A stretch of 12,646 bases of DNA from Lachnoclostridium sp. UBA1241 (GTDB taxonomy: Bacteria; Bacillota; Clostridia; Lachnospirales; Lachnospiraceae), in contig DBWJ01000027.1 of NCBI GenBank assembly GCA_002308955.1, positions 11,735 through 24,380 on the forward strand, in the 5' to 3' direction. The position numbers and the translations under genes are program-made. The notes beneath the pieces are model-generated. The model saw only the letters and a list, made by a program, of their open reading frames with translations. It searched no databases and was not told where the DNA came from. Positions 1 through 6,093 of the stretch are shown here, one piece after another. Numbering within the stretch: position 1 is the stretch's first letter; every line of letters begins with the position of its first letter.

Positions 1-969
1 AAGATCGGTCTGTTCGGCGGTGCCGGCGTAGGTAAGACCGTTCTTATTCAGGAACTGATTACGAACATCGCCACCGAGCACGGCGGCTACTCCGTATTCA
101 CCGGCGTAGGCGAGCGTACCCGTGAAGGTAACGACCTGTACTACGAGATGATCGAGTCCGGCGTTATCAATAAAACGACAATGATCTTCGGACAGATGAA
201 CGAGCCCCCGGGGGCACGTATGAGAGTCGGTCTTTCCGGCCTTACGATGGCGGAATACTTCCGTGACAAGGGCGGCAAGGATGTACTTCTGTTCATCGAT
301 AATATCTTCCGTTTCACGCAGGCCGGTTCCGAAGTATCCGCGCTTCTCGGACGTATGCCGAGTGCCGTAGGTTACCAGCCGACGCTGCAGACCGAGATGG
401 GTGCCCTGCAGGAGCGAATCACCTCTACGAAGAACGGTTCCATCACTTCCGTGCAGGCCGTATACGTACCTGCCGATGACCTGACGGACCCGGCTCCGGC
501 TACCACATTTGCCCACCTTGACGCAACGACCGTATTGTCGCGTTCCATCGTGGAGCTCGGTATTTATCCGGCGGTTGATCCGCTGGAGTCGACCTCGAGA
601 ATCCTTGACCCGAGAATCGTGGGTGAGGAGCATTACAAGGTAGCGCGTGGCGTTCAGGAGATTCTTCAGAGATATAAGGAACTGCAGGATATCATCGCAA
701 TCCTCGGTATGGACGAGCTGTCCGAGGGCGAGAAGATGCTTGTAAGCCGTGCCCGTAAGGTACAGCGTTTCCTGTCCCAGCCGTTCCATGTAGCGGAGCA
801 GTTCACCGGTCTTCCGGGAACGTATGTGCCGCTTGAGGAGACGATCCAGGGCTTTAAGGAAATCCTTGAAGGAAAGTATGATGACATTCCGGAGAGCTAC
901 TTCCTGAACTGCGGAAACATTCAGGACGTGCTTGCGAAGGTCACTGCAGACGAAGCGAAGACGGAGTAA
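1..969 (+). CDS. atpD: F1Fo ATP synthase subunit beta, 5' truncated by the window
   Basis: This is the catalytic beta subunit of the F1 sector, which makes or hydrolyses ATP at the inner face of the cytoplasmic membrane. The reading frame is open from base 1, so 322 residues plus the stop are visible; the family is about 465 residues, so roughly the first 145 are missing. The Walker A P-loop GGAGVGKT lies at visible residues 6-13, followed by GERTREGND, the Walker B strand VLLFIDNIFRFTQAGSEVSALLGRMPSAVGYQPTL region (split here: LLFIDN, then FTQAGSEVSALLGRMPS), and DPLESTSRILDP. The C-terminal helical domain contains LSRARKVQRFLSQPF-type sequence and ends VTADEAKTE. The first ATG inside the window (148) is internal and is not a start. 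The stop is followed 6 bases later by atpC, as in standard atp operons, so alpha and gamma subunit genes are expected upstream. Identity is certain. Confidence 0.97.
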   Translation, partial: KIGLFGGAGVGKTVLIQELITNIATEHGGYSVFTGVGERTREGNDLYYEMIESGVINKTTMIFGQMNEPPGARMRVGLSGLTMAEYFRDKGGKDVLLFIDNIFRFTQAGSEVSALLGRMPSAVGYQPTLQTEMGALQERITSTKNGSITSVQAVYVPADDLTDPAPATTFAHLDATTVLSRSIVELGIYPAVDPLESTSRILDPRIVGEEHYKVARGVQEILQRYKELQDIIAILGMDELSEGEKMLVSRARKVQRFLSQPFHVAEQFTGLPGTYVPLEETIQGFKEILEGKYDDIPESYFLNCGNIQDVLAKVTADEAKTE

Positions 970-975
970 TCGATT

Positions 976-1374
976 GTGGATGAGAAGCATTTACAACTGA
1001 AGGTATATTCGCCGACGCGAATTTTCTTCGAAGGCGAGGCGGAGTTTGTCGAATTCGTCACGACCGAGGGAGAGCTGGGCGTGTATCCGAATCACATCCC
1101 TTTAACGGCCGTTGTGGCGCCGGGAATTCTTCGGATCACGGAGAACGGGAAGGTCCGGGAAGCAACGCTTCTCGACGGCTTTGCCACGATTCTTCCGAAG
1201 GAGATCATCATTCTCTCGGAAGCCTGTGAATGGCCGGAGGAGATTGACATTCACCGCGCCGAGGAAGCACGGATCCGCGCGGAGCGGAAGCTTGCGATGG
1301 AACAGACCGTAAGGGACGAGCTTGCCCTCAGGCGTGCCATTGTCCGCATGCAGTTAGCGAACAAATATCGATAG
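976..1374 (+). CDS. atpC: F1Fo ATP synthase subunit epsilon
   Basis: This is the epsilon subunit of the F1 central stalk, which couples gamma rotation and can inhibit ATP hydrolysis. It has 132 residues, normal for the family. The N-terminal beta-sandwich shows LKVYSPTRIFFEGEAEFVEF (residues 8-27) and then TTEGELGVYPNHIPLTAVVAPG, the hallmark of the family. The C-terminal half (about residues 88-132) is charged and helical, rich in Glu, Arg and Ala, as expected for the regulatory helix pair. The start is GTG at 976, with GGAG at 963-966 nine bases before it and inside the end of atpD. An ATG at 980 is in another frame. The 6-base gap to atpD indicates cotranscription. It is the last gene of the atp operon; a hairpin follows directly. 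Confidence 0.95.
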   Translation: MDEKHLQLKVYSPTRIFFEGEAEFVEFVTTEGELGVYPNHIPLTAVVAPGILRITENGKVREATLLDGFATILPKEIIILSEACEWPEEIDIHRAEEARIRAERKLAMEQTVRDELALRRAIVRMQLANKYR

Positions 1375-1380
1375 AAATGA

Positions 1381-1406
1381 AATGCCACCTGAGTTCAGGT
1401 GGCATT
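1381..1406 (+). other. Perfect 11-bp hairpin between atpC and rapZ
   Basis: AATGCCACCTG (1381-1391) pairs perfectly with CAGGTGGCATT (1396-1406) around an AGTT loop. It begins 7 bases after the atpC stop. What follows (GCGCTAATAAACGG) has no U-tract, so it is not a canonical intrinsic terminator on the + strand. It could mark the 3' end of the atp transcript by pausing or processing, or stabilise that end while letting rapZ be cotranscribed at a lower level. Structure seen; role inferred. Confidence 0.6.
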
Positions 1407-1433
1407 GCGCTAATAAACGGGAAGGGAGATACT

Positions 1434-2306
1434 ATGGGACTGATCGTTGTGACCGGACTTTCGGGGGCCGGCAAATCCATCGCAATCAACGCGCTTGAGG
1501 ACCTCGGGTACTACTGCGTCGATAATCTGCCGCCGCAGTTCCTCGTCAGCTTCGCCGATCTGTACGGCATGTCGGAGAGTAACCGCGAGAAGAAGATTGC
1601 GACCGTTGTTGACATCCGTGGCAAGAACATGTTCGGGGACTTCTTCCATGCAATGGAGGAGTTGGGCCGCAAGAAATATCCGTACCGGATTCTTTTCCTG
1701 GACGCGGACACGAAGACGTTAATTAACCGCTATAAATACACGAGACGCCGTCATCCGCTGATGGAGGACGACAATCTTTCGATGGAGCAGGCCATTGAGG
1801 CGGAACGGAACTTCCTGAAGCCGACCATGGACCGCGCGGATTTCATCGTTGACACGTCGACGCTGAAGCCGATGCAGCTTCGCGAGAAGATCGTAAATCT
1901 CGTGAGTGACCGGCCGGAAGAGGATTCGCTTGTGCTTCGGATTGTTTCCTTCGGCTTCAAGGAAGGAATCCCATCGGACGCCGACATGGTTTACGACGTG
2001 CGGTGCCTGCCGAATCCGTATTATATCGACGAGCTGAAGCCGCTTACGGGGCTTACGGAACAGGTACAGAATTACGTGATGGGATTTGAGGAGAGCCGGG
2101 TGTTCTTTGAGAAGATTACGGATATGATCTCGTATCTTCTTCCTTACTACCGGAAGGAAGGCAAGAACGAGCTGGTTGTGGCGTTCGGCTGCACCGGCGG
2201 ACGGCACCGCTCCGTATGCTTTGCGGAACGTTTCGCGGCGCACATGCGCGGGCAGGGCTGCCGCGTTTTGGTTACACACAGGGAGATTGAGAGGAGTATG
2301 TCATGA
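1434..2306 (+). CDS. rapZ: RapZ/YvcJ-family nucleotide-binding protein
   Basis: This is a cytoplasmic P-loop protein of the RapZ (YvcJ, formerly UPF0042) family. In E. coli RapZ binds glucosamine-6-phosphate and directs RNase E decay of the GlmZ small RNA; in Firmicutes YvcJ hydrolyses nucleotides and its target is less clear. With the start used here it has 290 residues, the usual length. Walker A GLSGAGKS is at residues 8-15, followed by the family signature LGYYCVDNLPP (24-34), FLDADTKTLINRYKYTRRRHPL in the middle, and the C-terminal GCTGGRHRS (252-260) and VTHREIE. ATG 1434 is chosen because AAGGGAG precedes it by 5 bases and the protein then begins at the conserved MGLIVVTGLSG. The upstream in-frame ATG at 1377 would translate through the hairpin. 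The 3' end overlaps galE by the ATGA junction, so the two are translationally coupled. The usual partners yvcK and whiA are not adjacent. Confidence 0.93.
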   Translation: MGLIVVTGLSGAGKSIAINALEDLGYYCVDNLPPQFLVSFADLYGMSESNREKKIATVVDIRGKNMFGDFFHAMEELGRKKYPYRILFLDADTKTLINRYKYTRRRHPLMEDDNLSMEQAIEAERNFLKPTMDRADFIVDTSTLKPMQLREKIVNLVSDRPEEDSLVLRIVSFGFKEGIPSDADMVYDVRCLPNPYYIDELKPLTGLTEQVQNYVMGFEESRVFFEKITDMISYLLPYYRKEGKNELVVAFGCTGGRHRSVCFAERFAAHMRGQGCRVLVTHREIERSMS

Positions 2307-3325
2307 AGGTACTTTTGGCAGGCGGAGCGGGCTACATCGGTTCGCACACCGCAGTGGAGATGCTTGCGGCGGGACATGAGGTCGTCGTCGTTGATAATTT
2401 CTATAACAGCTGCCCCGAGGCGGTTCACCGCGTCGAGGAGATCACCGGTAAGAAGATTGCCCTTTACGAGGCGGACGCATCCGACCGCGAGGCGATGCGT
2501 GGCATTTTCCGCAAAGAGAGTATTGAAGCTGTTGTGCATTTTGCGGGAATGAAGGCCGTCGGCGAGTCGGTAGCAAAGCCGCTCATGTATTACCGCAACA
2601 ACCTCGATACGACGCTGACGCTGCTTGAAGTCATGCAGGAATTCGGCTGCAACCGGTTCATCTTCAGCTCGTCCGCAACGGTCTATGGAGACCCGGACAG
2701 CCTTCCGCTTTACGAGACATCGCCGAAGAAGTCGTGCACGAACCCATACGGCTGGACGAAGTGGATGATCGAGCAGATTCTTATGGATGCGGCAAATGCC
2801 AACCCGAGTCTTTCCGTGGTGCTGCTCCGTTACTTTAACCCCATCGGAGCGCATCCGAGCGGACGCATCGGGGAGGACCCGAAGGGCATTCCGAACAACC
2901 TGCTTCCGTATATCGCCCAGGTGGCGGTAGGGCGCAGAGACCATCTTAACGTGTTCGGTAACGATTACCCGACGCCGGACGGCACCTGCATCCGCGACTA
3001 CATCCATGTGGTGGATCTCGCAAAGGGACATGTATGCGCTGTGAAGTATGCGGAGGAGCATACCGGCTGTGAAACCGTCAACCTCGGAACCGGAAACGGC
3101 TACAGCGTGCTTGATATGGTGAAGGCTTTCGAACGTGTAAACGGTACGCCGATTCCTTATGAAATTGTCGGACGCCGCCCGGGAGACCCGGCCGCGAACT
3201 ACGCGAATGCCGACAAAGCTCTGAAGCTGTTCGGCTGGAAAGCGGAGAAGACCTTAGACGATATGTGCCGCGACACCTGGAAGTGGCAGTCGCAGAATCC
3301 GAACGGATACGGCAAAGGAGAATAG
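2303..3325 (+). CDS. galE: UDP-glucose 4-epimerase
   Basis: NAD-dependent short-chain dehydrogenase/reductase that interconverts UDP-glucose and UDP-galactose (some members also UDP-GlcNAc and UDP-GalNAc), cytoplasmic; it feeds the Leloir pathway and exopolysaccharide precursors. It has 340 residues, standard for GalE. The Rossmann NAD motif GGAGYIGSHT is at residues 7-16, Asp31 ends the second strand (VVVVDNF), and VVHFAGMKAVGES is at 77-89. The catalytic set is Ser124 in FSSSATVYG and Tyr149/Lys153 in PYGWTK. RDYIHVVDLAKGH and VNLGTGNGYSV support true GalE rather than a generic sugar epimerase. ATG 2303 overlaps the rapZ stop by four bases; GGAG lies at 2292-2295. mtnN begins one base after the stop, so rapZ, galE and mtnN form one transcriptional unit. 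Confidence 0.95.
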   Translation: MKVLLAGGAGYIGSHTAVEMLAAGHEVVVVDNFYNSCPEAVHRVEEITGKKIALYEADASDREAMRGIFRKESIEAVVHFAGMKAVGESVAKPLMYYRNNLDTTLTLLEVMQEFGCNRFIFSSSATVYGDPDSLPLYETSPKKSCTNPYGWTKWMIEQILMDAANANPSLSVVLLRYFNPIGAHPSGRIGEDPKGIPNNLLPYIAQVAVGRRDHLNVFGNDYPTPDGTCIRDYIHVVDLAKGHVCAVKYAEEHTGCETVNLGTGNGYSVLDMVKAFERVNGTPIPYEIVGRRPGDPAANYANADKALKLFGWKAEKTLDDMCRDTWKWQSQNPNGYGKGE

Positions 3326-3326
3326 C

Positions 3327-4028
3327 ATGATCGGAATCATCGGAGCAATGGAAGTCGAAGTCAAAAAGCTTCGCGAAGCCATGCAGATAGAAAAGACGGA
3401 AAATGTAGCAGGAATGGTATTCTACTCTGGTAGAATAAACGGCACGGAGGTGGTTCTTGTCCGCTCCGGAGTCGGAAAAGTCAACGCCGCAATCTGCACG
3501 CAGATCCTTTGTGACCTGTTCCCGGTTTCCTGCATTTTGAACAGCGGAATCGCGGGTTCCCTGAACGCAGACATCAACATCGGAGACATCGTCATCTCCG
3601 ACGACGCGCTGCAGCATGACATGGACGCGCGGTATTTCGGCTACGACCCGGGCGTCATTCCGCAGCAGGAGGTTTCCGTGTTCCGCGCGGATAAGGAGCT
3701 TGCGGATCTCGCCGAGAAAGTATGTAAGGAGGTCAATCCGGACATCGCCGTATTCCGCGGAAGAGTTCTTTCCGGAGACCAGTTTATCGCCGATAAGGAG
3801 AAGAAGGAATGGCTTGCGGTCACATTTGCCGGGCTTTGCACCGAAATGGAAGGTGCCGCGATCGCGCACGCAGCCTATAAGAACGGTGTTCCGTTTTTGA
3901 TTGTTCGTGCTATCTCCGACAAAGCGGACGACTCCGCCACCGAGGATTACACGACCTTCGAGGCGAAAGCAATCGAGCACATGGTCCGGCTGACGCTCGG
4001 GCTGATTGAACAATATAAAGAGAATTAA
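3327..4028 (+). CDS. mtnN: 5'-methylthioadenosine/S-adenosylhomocysteine nucleosidase
   Basis: It cleaves the glycosidic bond of MTA and SAH to release adenine, clearing by-products of polyamine synthesis and of methylation, and supplies S-ribosylhomocysteine for the autoinducer-2 and homocysteine route. It acts in the cytoplasm, normally as a dimer. Its 233 residues match the family. The N-terminus IGIIGAMEVEV carries the equivalent of catalytic E. coli Glu12 (here Glu11). SGVGKVNAA binds substrate, and NSGIAGSL and GDIVISDDALQHDMD follow. MEGAAIAHA has Glu175 (E. coli Glu174) and RAISDKAD has the general acid Asp198 (E. coli Asp197). ATG 3327 follows the galE stop by one base, with AAGGAG at 3315-3320 inside galE. 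Just beyond its stop a 19-bp copy of its last codons occurs again (4047-4065). Confidence 0.95.
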   Translation: MIGIIGAMEVEVKKLREAMQIEKTENVAGMVFYSGRINGTEVVLVRSGVGKVNAAICTQILCDLFPVSCILNSGIAGSLNADINIGDIVISDDALQHDMDARYFGYDPGVIPQQEVSVFRADKELADLAEKVCKEVNPDIAVFRGRVLSGDQFIADKEKKEWLAVTFAGLCTEMEGAAIAHAAYKNGVPFLIVRAISDKADDSATEDYTTFEAKAIEHMVRLTLGLIEQYKEN

Positions 4029-4065
4029 TTGACGATTGGATTGGATTGATTGAACAATATAAAGA
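4003..4065 (+). repeat. 19-bp direct repeat: duplicated 3' tail of mtnN
   Basis: TGATTGAACAATATAAAGA occurs at 4003-4021, inside the end of mtnN, and again at 4047-4065, in the gap before the next gene. The repeats are 44 bp apart, so the second is out of frame with the gene. In its own frame the second copy reads GLIEQYKEY then TAA, against GLIEQYKEN then TAA at the real gene end. The duplication therefore includes a stop codon and looks like a remnant of an mtnN end. Three exact GATTG units (4034-4048) sit at its upstream edge, which could have promoted slippage. Confidence 0.8.
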
Positions 4066-4085
4066 ATACTAAGGAGGATACGCAG

Positions 4086-4334
4086 ATGGTATATCGTACA
4101 AGCGGAACCTGTTCCACGGAAATTCATTTTGACATCGAAGAGGAAGACGGTAAGAAGGTTGTCCGTAACGTCCGCTACATCGGCGGTTGCAACGGCAATC
4201 TGCAGGGCATCGGCAAGCTCGTTGAGGGAATGCCTGTGGACTGGGTAATCGATAAACTTAAGGGCATCCGATGCGGCTTCAAGTCCACTTCCTGCCCCGA
4301 CCAGCTGGCACGGGCGCTTGAGGAAGCAAGATAA
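4086..4334 (+). CDS. Small TSCPD-domain protein (TIGR03905 type)
   Basis: An 82-residue stand-alone protein of the TSCPD family. The same domain occurs at the C-terminus of some adenosylcobalamin-dependent ribonucleotide reductases; I know of no established function for the short form. The naming motif TSCPD is at residues 68-72, followed by QLARALEEA. The middle has the conserved RYIGGCNGNLQGIGKLVEG (30-48) and then a helix WVIDKLKGI. Four cysteines (9, 35, 63, 70), each in a conserved-looking context, suggest a metal site, which is inference. ATG 4086 is chosen because AAGGAGG (4071-4077) lies 8 bases before it; an upstream in-frame TTG at 4050 lies within the duplicated mtnN tail and has no ribosome site. 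Probably cotranscribed with mtnN and murG. The family is confident, the role unknown. Confidence 0.85.
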   Translation: MVYRTSGTCSTEIHFDIEEEDGKKVVRNVRYIGGCNGNLQGIGKLVEGMPVDWVIDKLKGIRCGFKSTSCPDQLARALEEAR

Positions 4335-4414
4335 AGAAGTAAGAAGGCCTGAGAAGACGGCCGAATGCGTTTAGAATGCAGCACCAAGGGTTGCGGCAGG
4401 AGGAGAGAGAACGA

Positions 4415-5479
4415 ATGAAACGAATCGTTCTGACTGGCGGCGGAACCGCAGGGCATGTGACACCGAACATCGCCCTTACGGACGAACTGCGCGCCAAGGG
4501 CTTTGAAATCTTTTATATCGGTTCCAAGGACGGAATCGAAAAGCAGTTAATCGAGAACCTCGGAATCCCGTACTACGGAATCTCTTCCGGCAAGCTCAGA
4601 CGGTACTTTTCGTGGAAAAATTTCACGGATCCGTTCCGCGTGCTTGCGGGATGCCGCCAGGCAAAGAAGCTGATGAAGGAACTGAAGCCGGACATCTGCT
4701 TTTCTAAGGGTGGTTTCGTGTCGGTGCCGGTTGTGCGCGCCGCCGCCAAATGCAAAATCCCCGTCGTCAGTCACGAGTCGGATATGACCCCGGGACTAGC
4801 AAACCGATTAAGCATGCGGTATGCGACGAAGATCTGCTGCAATTTCCCGGAGACGCTTCCGAAGCTCGGCGACAAGGGCGTCCATACCGGAACGCCGATC
4901 CGCCGCGAACTGTTCACCGGCTCGAAGCAGGCGGGCCTTGAATTTGTAGGATTCCCGGATGACAAGCCTGTCATTCTGGTCGTGGGCGGAAGCACCGGGG
5001 CGGTACGCGTAAACGAAGCCGTGCGGAAGATTCTTCCCGAACTCCTGAAGGAGTTTCGCGTGGTGCATCTGTGCGGCAAAGGAAAAACCGACCCGGCCTA
5101 CAACGGCACGGACGGCTACGTCCAGATTGAGTACTGCGACAAGGAGATGAAAGACCTCTTCGCGGCGGCCGACATCGTTATCTCCCGAGCAGGGGCAAAT
5201 GCCATATGCGAACTGCTGGCGCTCCGAAAGCCGAATCTTCTGATTCCGCTTTCCAAGGAAGCGAGCCGCGGCGACCAGATATTGAATGCGGAATCCTTTG
5301 AAAAGCAGGGCTTCAGTATGGTCATGCAGGAAGAGGACATCACCGAAGAAAGCCTTCTTGCGGCAGTGAAGGAACTCTATGCGAAACGGGATTCTTTCAT
5401 CGACACAATGATGCGGAGCCACGCGGCAGACGCAACGGAAGTCATTGTAAAGCTGTTGTGCGAGTTGTCCGGGGAGTAA
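4415..5479 (+). CDS. murG: MurG: lipid II synthase, GlcNAc transferase
   Basis: Undecaprenyl-diphospho-muramoylpentapeptide beta-N-acetylglucosaminyltransferase. It adds GlcNAc from UDP-GlcNAc to lipid I, making lipid II on the cytoplasmic face of the membrane. It has 354 residues, as expected for this GT28 enzyme. The N-terminal domain has GGGTAGHVTPN (8-18), SKGGFVSVP (97-105) and HESDMTPGLAN (120-130) for the lipid-linked acceptor. The C-terminal donor domain has GGSTGA (191-196), SRAGANAICE (257-266) with Glu266, and RGDQ (285-288) with Asn291. ATG 4415 is preceded by AGGAGG at 4398-4403. A further in-frame ATG at 4376 lies upstream of that site and would add 13 unconserved residues. It stands apart from the usual division and cell-wall gene cluster. 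It is the last gene of this block; no intrinsic terminator is visible until 5683. Confidence 0.95.
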   Translation: MKRIVLTGGGTAGHVTPNIALTDELRAKGFEIFYIGSKDGIEKQLIENLGIPYYGISSGKLRRYFSWKNFTDPFRVLAGCRQAKKLMKELKPDICFSKGGFVSVPVVRAAAKCKIPVVSHESDMTPGLANRLSMRYATKICCNFPETLPKLGDKGVHTGTPIRRELFTGSKQAGLEFVGFPDDKPVILVVGGSTGAVRVNEAVRKILPELLKEFRVVHLCGKGKTDPAYNGTDGYVQIEYCDKEMKDLFAAADIVISRAGANAICELLALRKPNLLIPLSKEASRGDQILNAESFEKQGFSMVMQEEDITEESLLAAVKELYAKRDSFIDTMMRSHAADATEVIVKLLCELSGE

Positions 5480-5487
5480 AGAGAATT

Positions 5488-5730
5488 CTCCTGCCCGGGA
5501 GATCTGATGTTGCTTCTTTTATGACGCGGGCAGTGGGTTATGAAACCTAATAGGTCGCGGGGCCCATCGGGTTACAAGAGCCCCCTGGTTTTGCGTTTGT
5601 GCTCATTTTTGGGCTTGTTACATGAGGTGTACCGACGGAATATCAAACATTGATAATTCAGTTGGACTTGGGATGCGTTAAAAACCCACGAAACCATGAA
5701 AGAATCAGGCTTCGTGGGTTGCTTATTTGT
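5488..5730 (+). ncRNA. Candidate structured RNA downstream of murG, possibly raiA-type
   Basis: A non-coding stretch that folds well locally. CTGCCCG (5491-5497) pairs with CGGGCAG (5527-5533). GGTT/AACC closes an ATGA loop (5536-5547), with CCTA and TAGG adjacent. GGGGC (5559-5563) pairs with GCCCC (5580-5584). CTCAT (5602-5606) pairs with ATGAG (5622-5626). A long hairpin at 5632-5665 combines CCGAC/GTTGG, GAAT/ATTC and ATCA/TGAT around the loop AACAT. The 3' end is the strong hairpin 5683-5720. Length about 230 bases, no ribosome site, no plausible reading frame. The size, the GC-rich conserved-looking 5' half and the Firmicute host suggest the raiA RNA motif, but this is from memory and not checked. 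No convincing promoter was found directly upstream, so it may be processed from the murG transcript. Alternatively it is a long 3' UTR. Confidence 0.5.
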
Positions 5731-5860
5731 AGAAAATTATTCAATTTCAAGAAATTTCAGCAAAATTGATGAAAAAGACAGAGCCACGAACATACGAAAA
5801 ATGAAGGATTAAAAATTCCGTCGGTTCAACACTTTTTATCTACTCGAAAATGAGCACAAA
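5596..5860. repeat. Nested long-range inverted repeats (14 bp and 11 bp)
   Basis: TTTGTGCTCATTTT (5596-5609) recurs inverted at 5847-5860. ACCGACGGAAT (5631-5641) recurs inverted at 5815-5825. Both are exact, and the gap between the two motifs is 21 bases on each side, so the pair is one module of about 46 bp present in opposite orientation 265 bp apart. The 21-base gaps themselves match only at about 9 positions. Two more arms of the ACCGAC type follow at 5863-5873 (+) and 5891-5898 (inverted). No target-site duplication flanks the pair. The left copy lies within the candidate RNA; the right copy is on the other strand. Confidence 0.8.
5683..5720 (+). terminator. Strong hairpin, probable terminator, possibly bidirectional
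   Basis: AACCCACGAA (5683-5692) pairs perfectly with TTCGTGGGTT (5711-5720). The stem continues with CC/GG and TGA/TCA around an AAGAA loop, with one bulged A. On the + strand it is followed by GCTTATTTGT, only moderately U-rich. On the - strand it is followed by TTTTTAACGC, a better U-tract. It could end the murG and RNA transcript from the left and HIT-gene read-through from the right. Confidence 0.6.
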
Positions 5861-5896
5861 TTACCGACTGAATTCCGAAGATGAATCATTTCGTCG

Positions 5897-5966
5897 GTCC
5901 GGAGACCCAAGTCCGGAGACCCAAGTCCGGAGAACCAGGTCCGAAGAGACCGGCCCGAAGAGACCA
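5897..5966. repeat. 14-bp tandem repeat, five units
   Basis: Units start at 5897, 5911, 5925, 5939 and 5953. The first two are identical (GTCCGGAGACCCAA); the third differs at two positions, and the last two change to GTCCGAAGAGACCG and GCCCGAAGAGACCA. The unit length is not a multiple of three, and no ribosome site precedes it, so it is not a coding repeat. Read on the - strand each junction of the first three units contains GGACTTGGG, which also occurs in the candidate RNA at 5664-5672. Confidence 0.85.
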
Positions 5967-5973
5967 AAATACA

Positions 5974-6048
5974 GGCGCGGGCGCGCCCGGAGGAGAATTT
6001 CGAAGGATTCAGCTCCTGAGAAGTTCTCCTGCCGAGGCAGCCCGCGCC
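5974..6048 (-). other. Long GC-rich hairpin downstream of the HIT gene
   Basis: GGCGCGGGC (5974-5982) pairs perfectly with GCCCGCGCC (6040-6048). Inside it GCC/GGC and CGG/CCG pair with single bulges, then AGGAGAA (5991-5997) pairs with TTCTCCT (6024-6030), and TCAG/CTGA (6009-6019) closes the tip. It starts 45 bases after the HIT stop codon on the - strand. On that strand it is followed by TGTATTTTGG, a weak U-tract, so it may be the terminator or the 3'-stabilising stem of the HIT mRNA. Confidence 0.6.
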
Positions 6049-6093
6049 GTCAATTTTCCAGGGTACCTACCGTTTGTTGGGAACCCGCTTGTC

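Noticed and set aside
1377..1433. Earlier ATG for rapZ
   Set aside because: It would translate through the 11-bp hairpin and lacks a ribosome site; ATG 1434 has one and gives the family-typical N-terminus.
4335..4414. Terminator or promoter between the TSCPD gene and murG
   Set aside because: Only a weak GGCC/GGCC pairing without a U-tract and no -35/-10 pair; most likely plain operon spacer.
5596..5860. Insertion sequence or clear MITE
   Set aside because: The inverted ends are good, but there is no target-site duplication and no transposase, and the left end lies inside a sequence that folds as an RNA. Kept as a hypothesis only.
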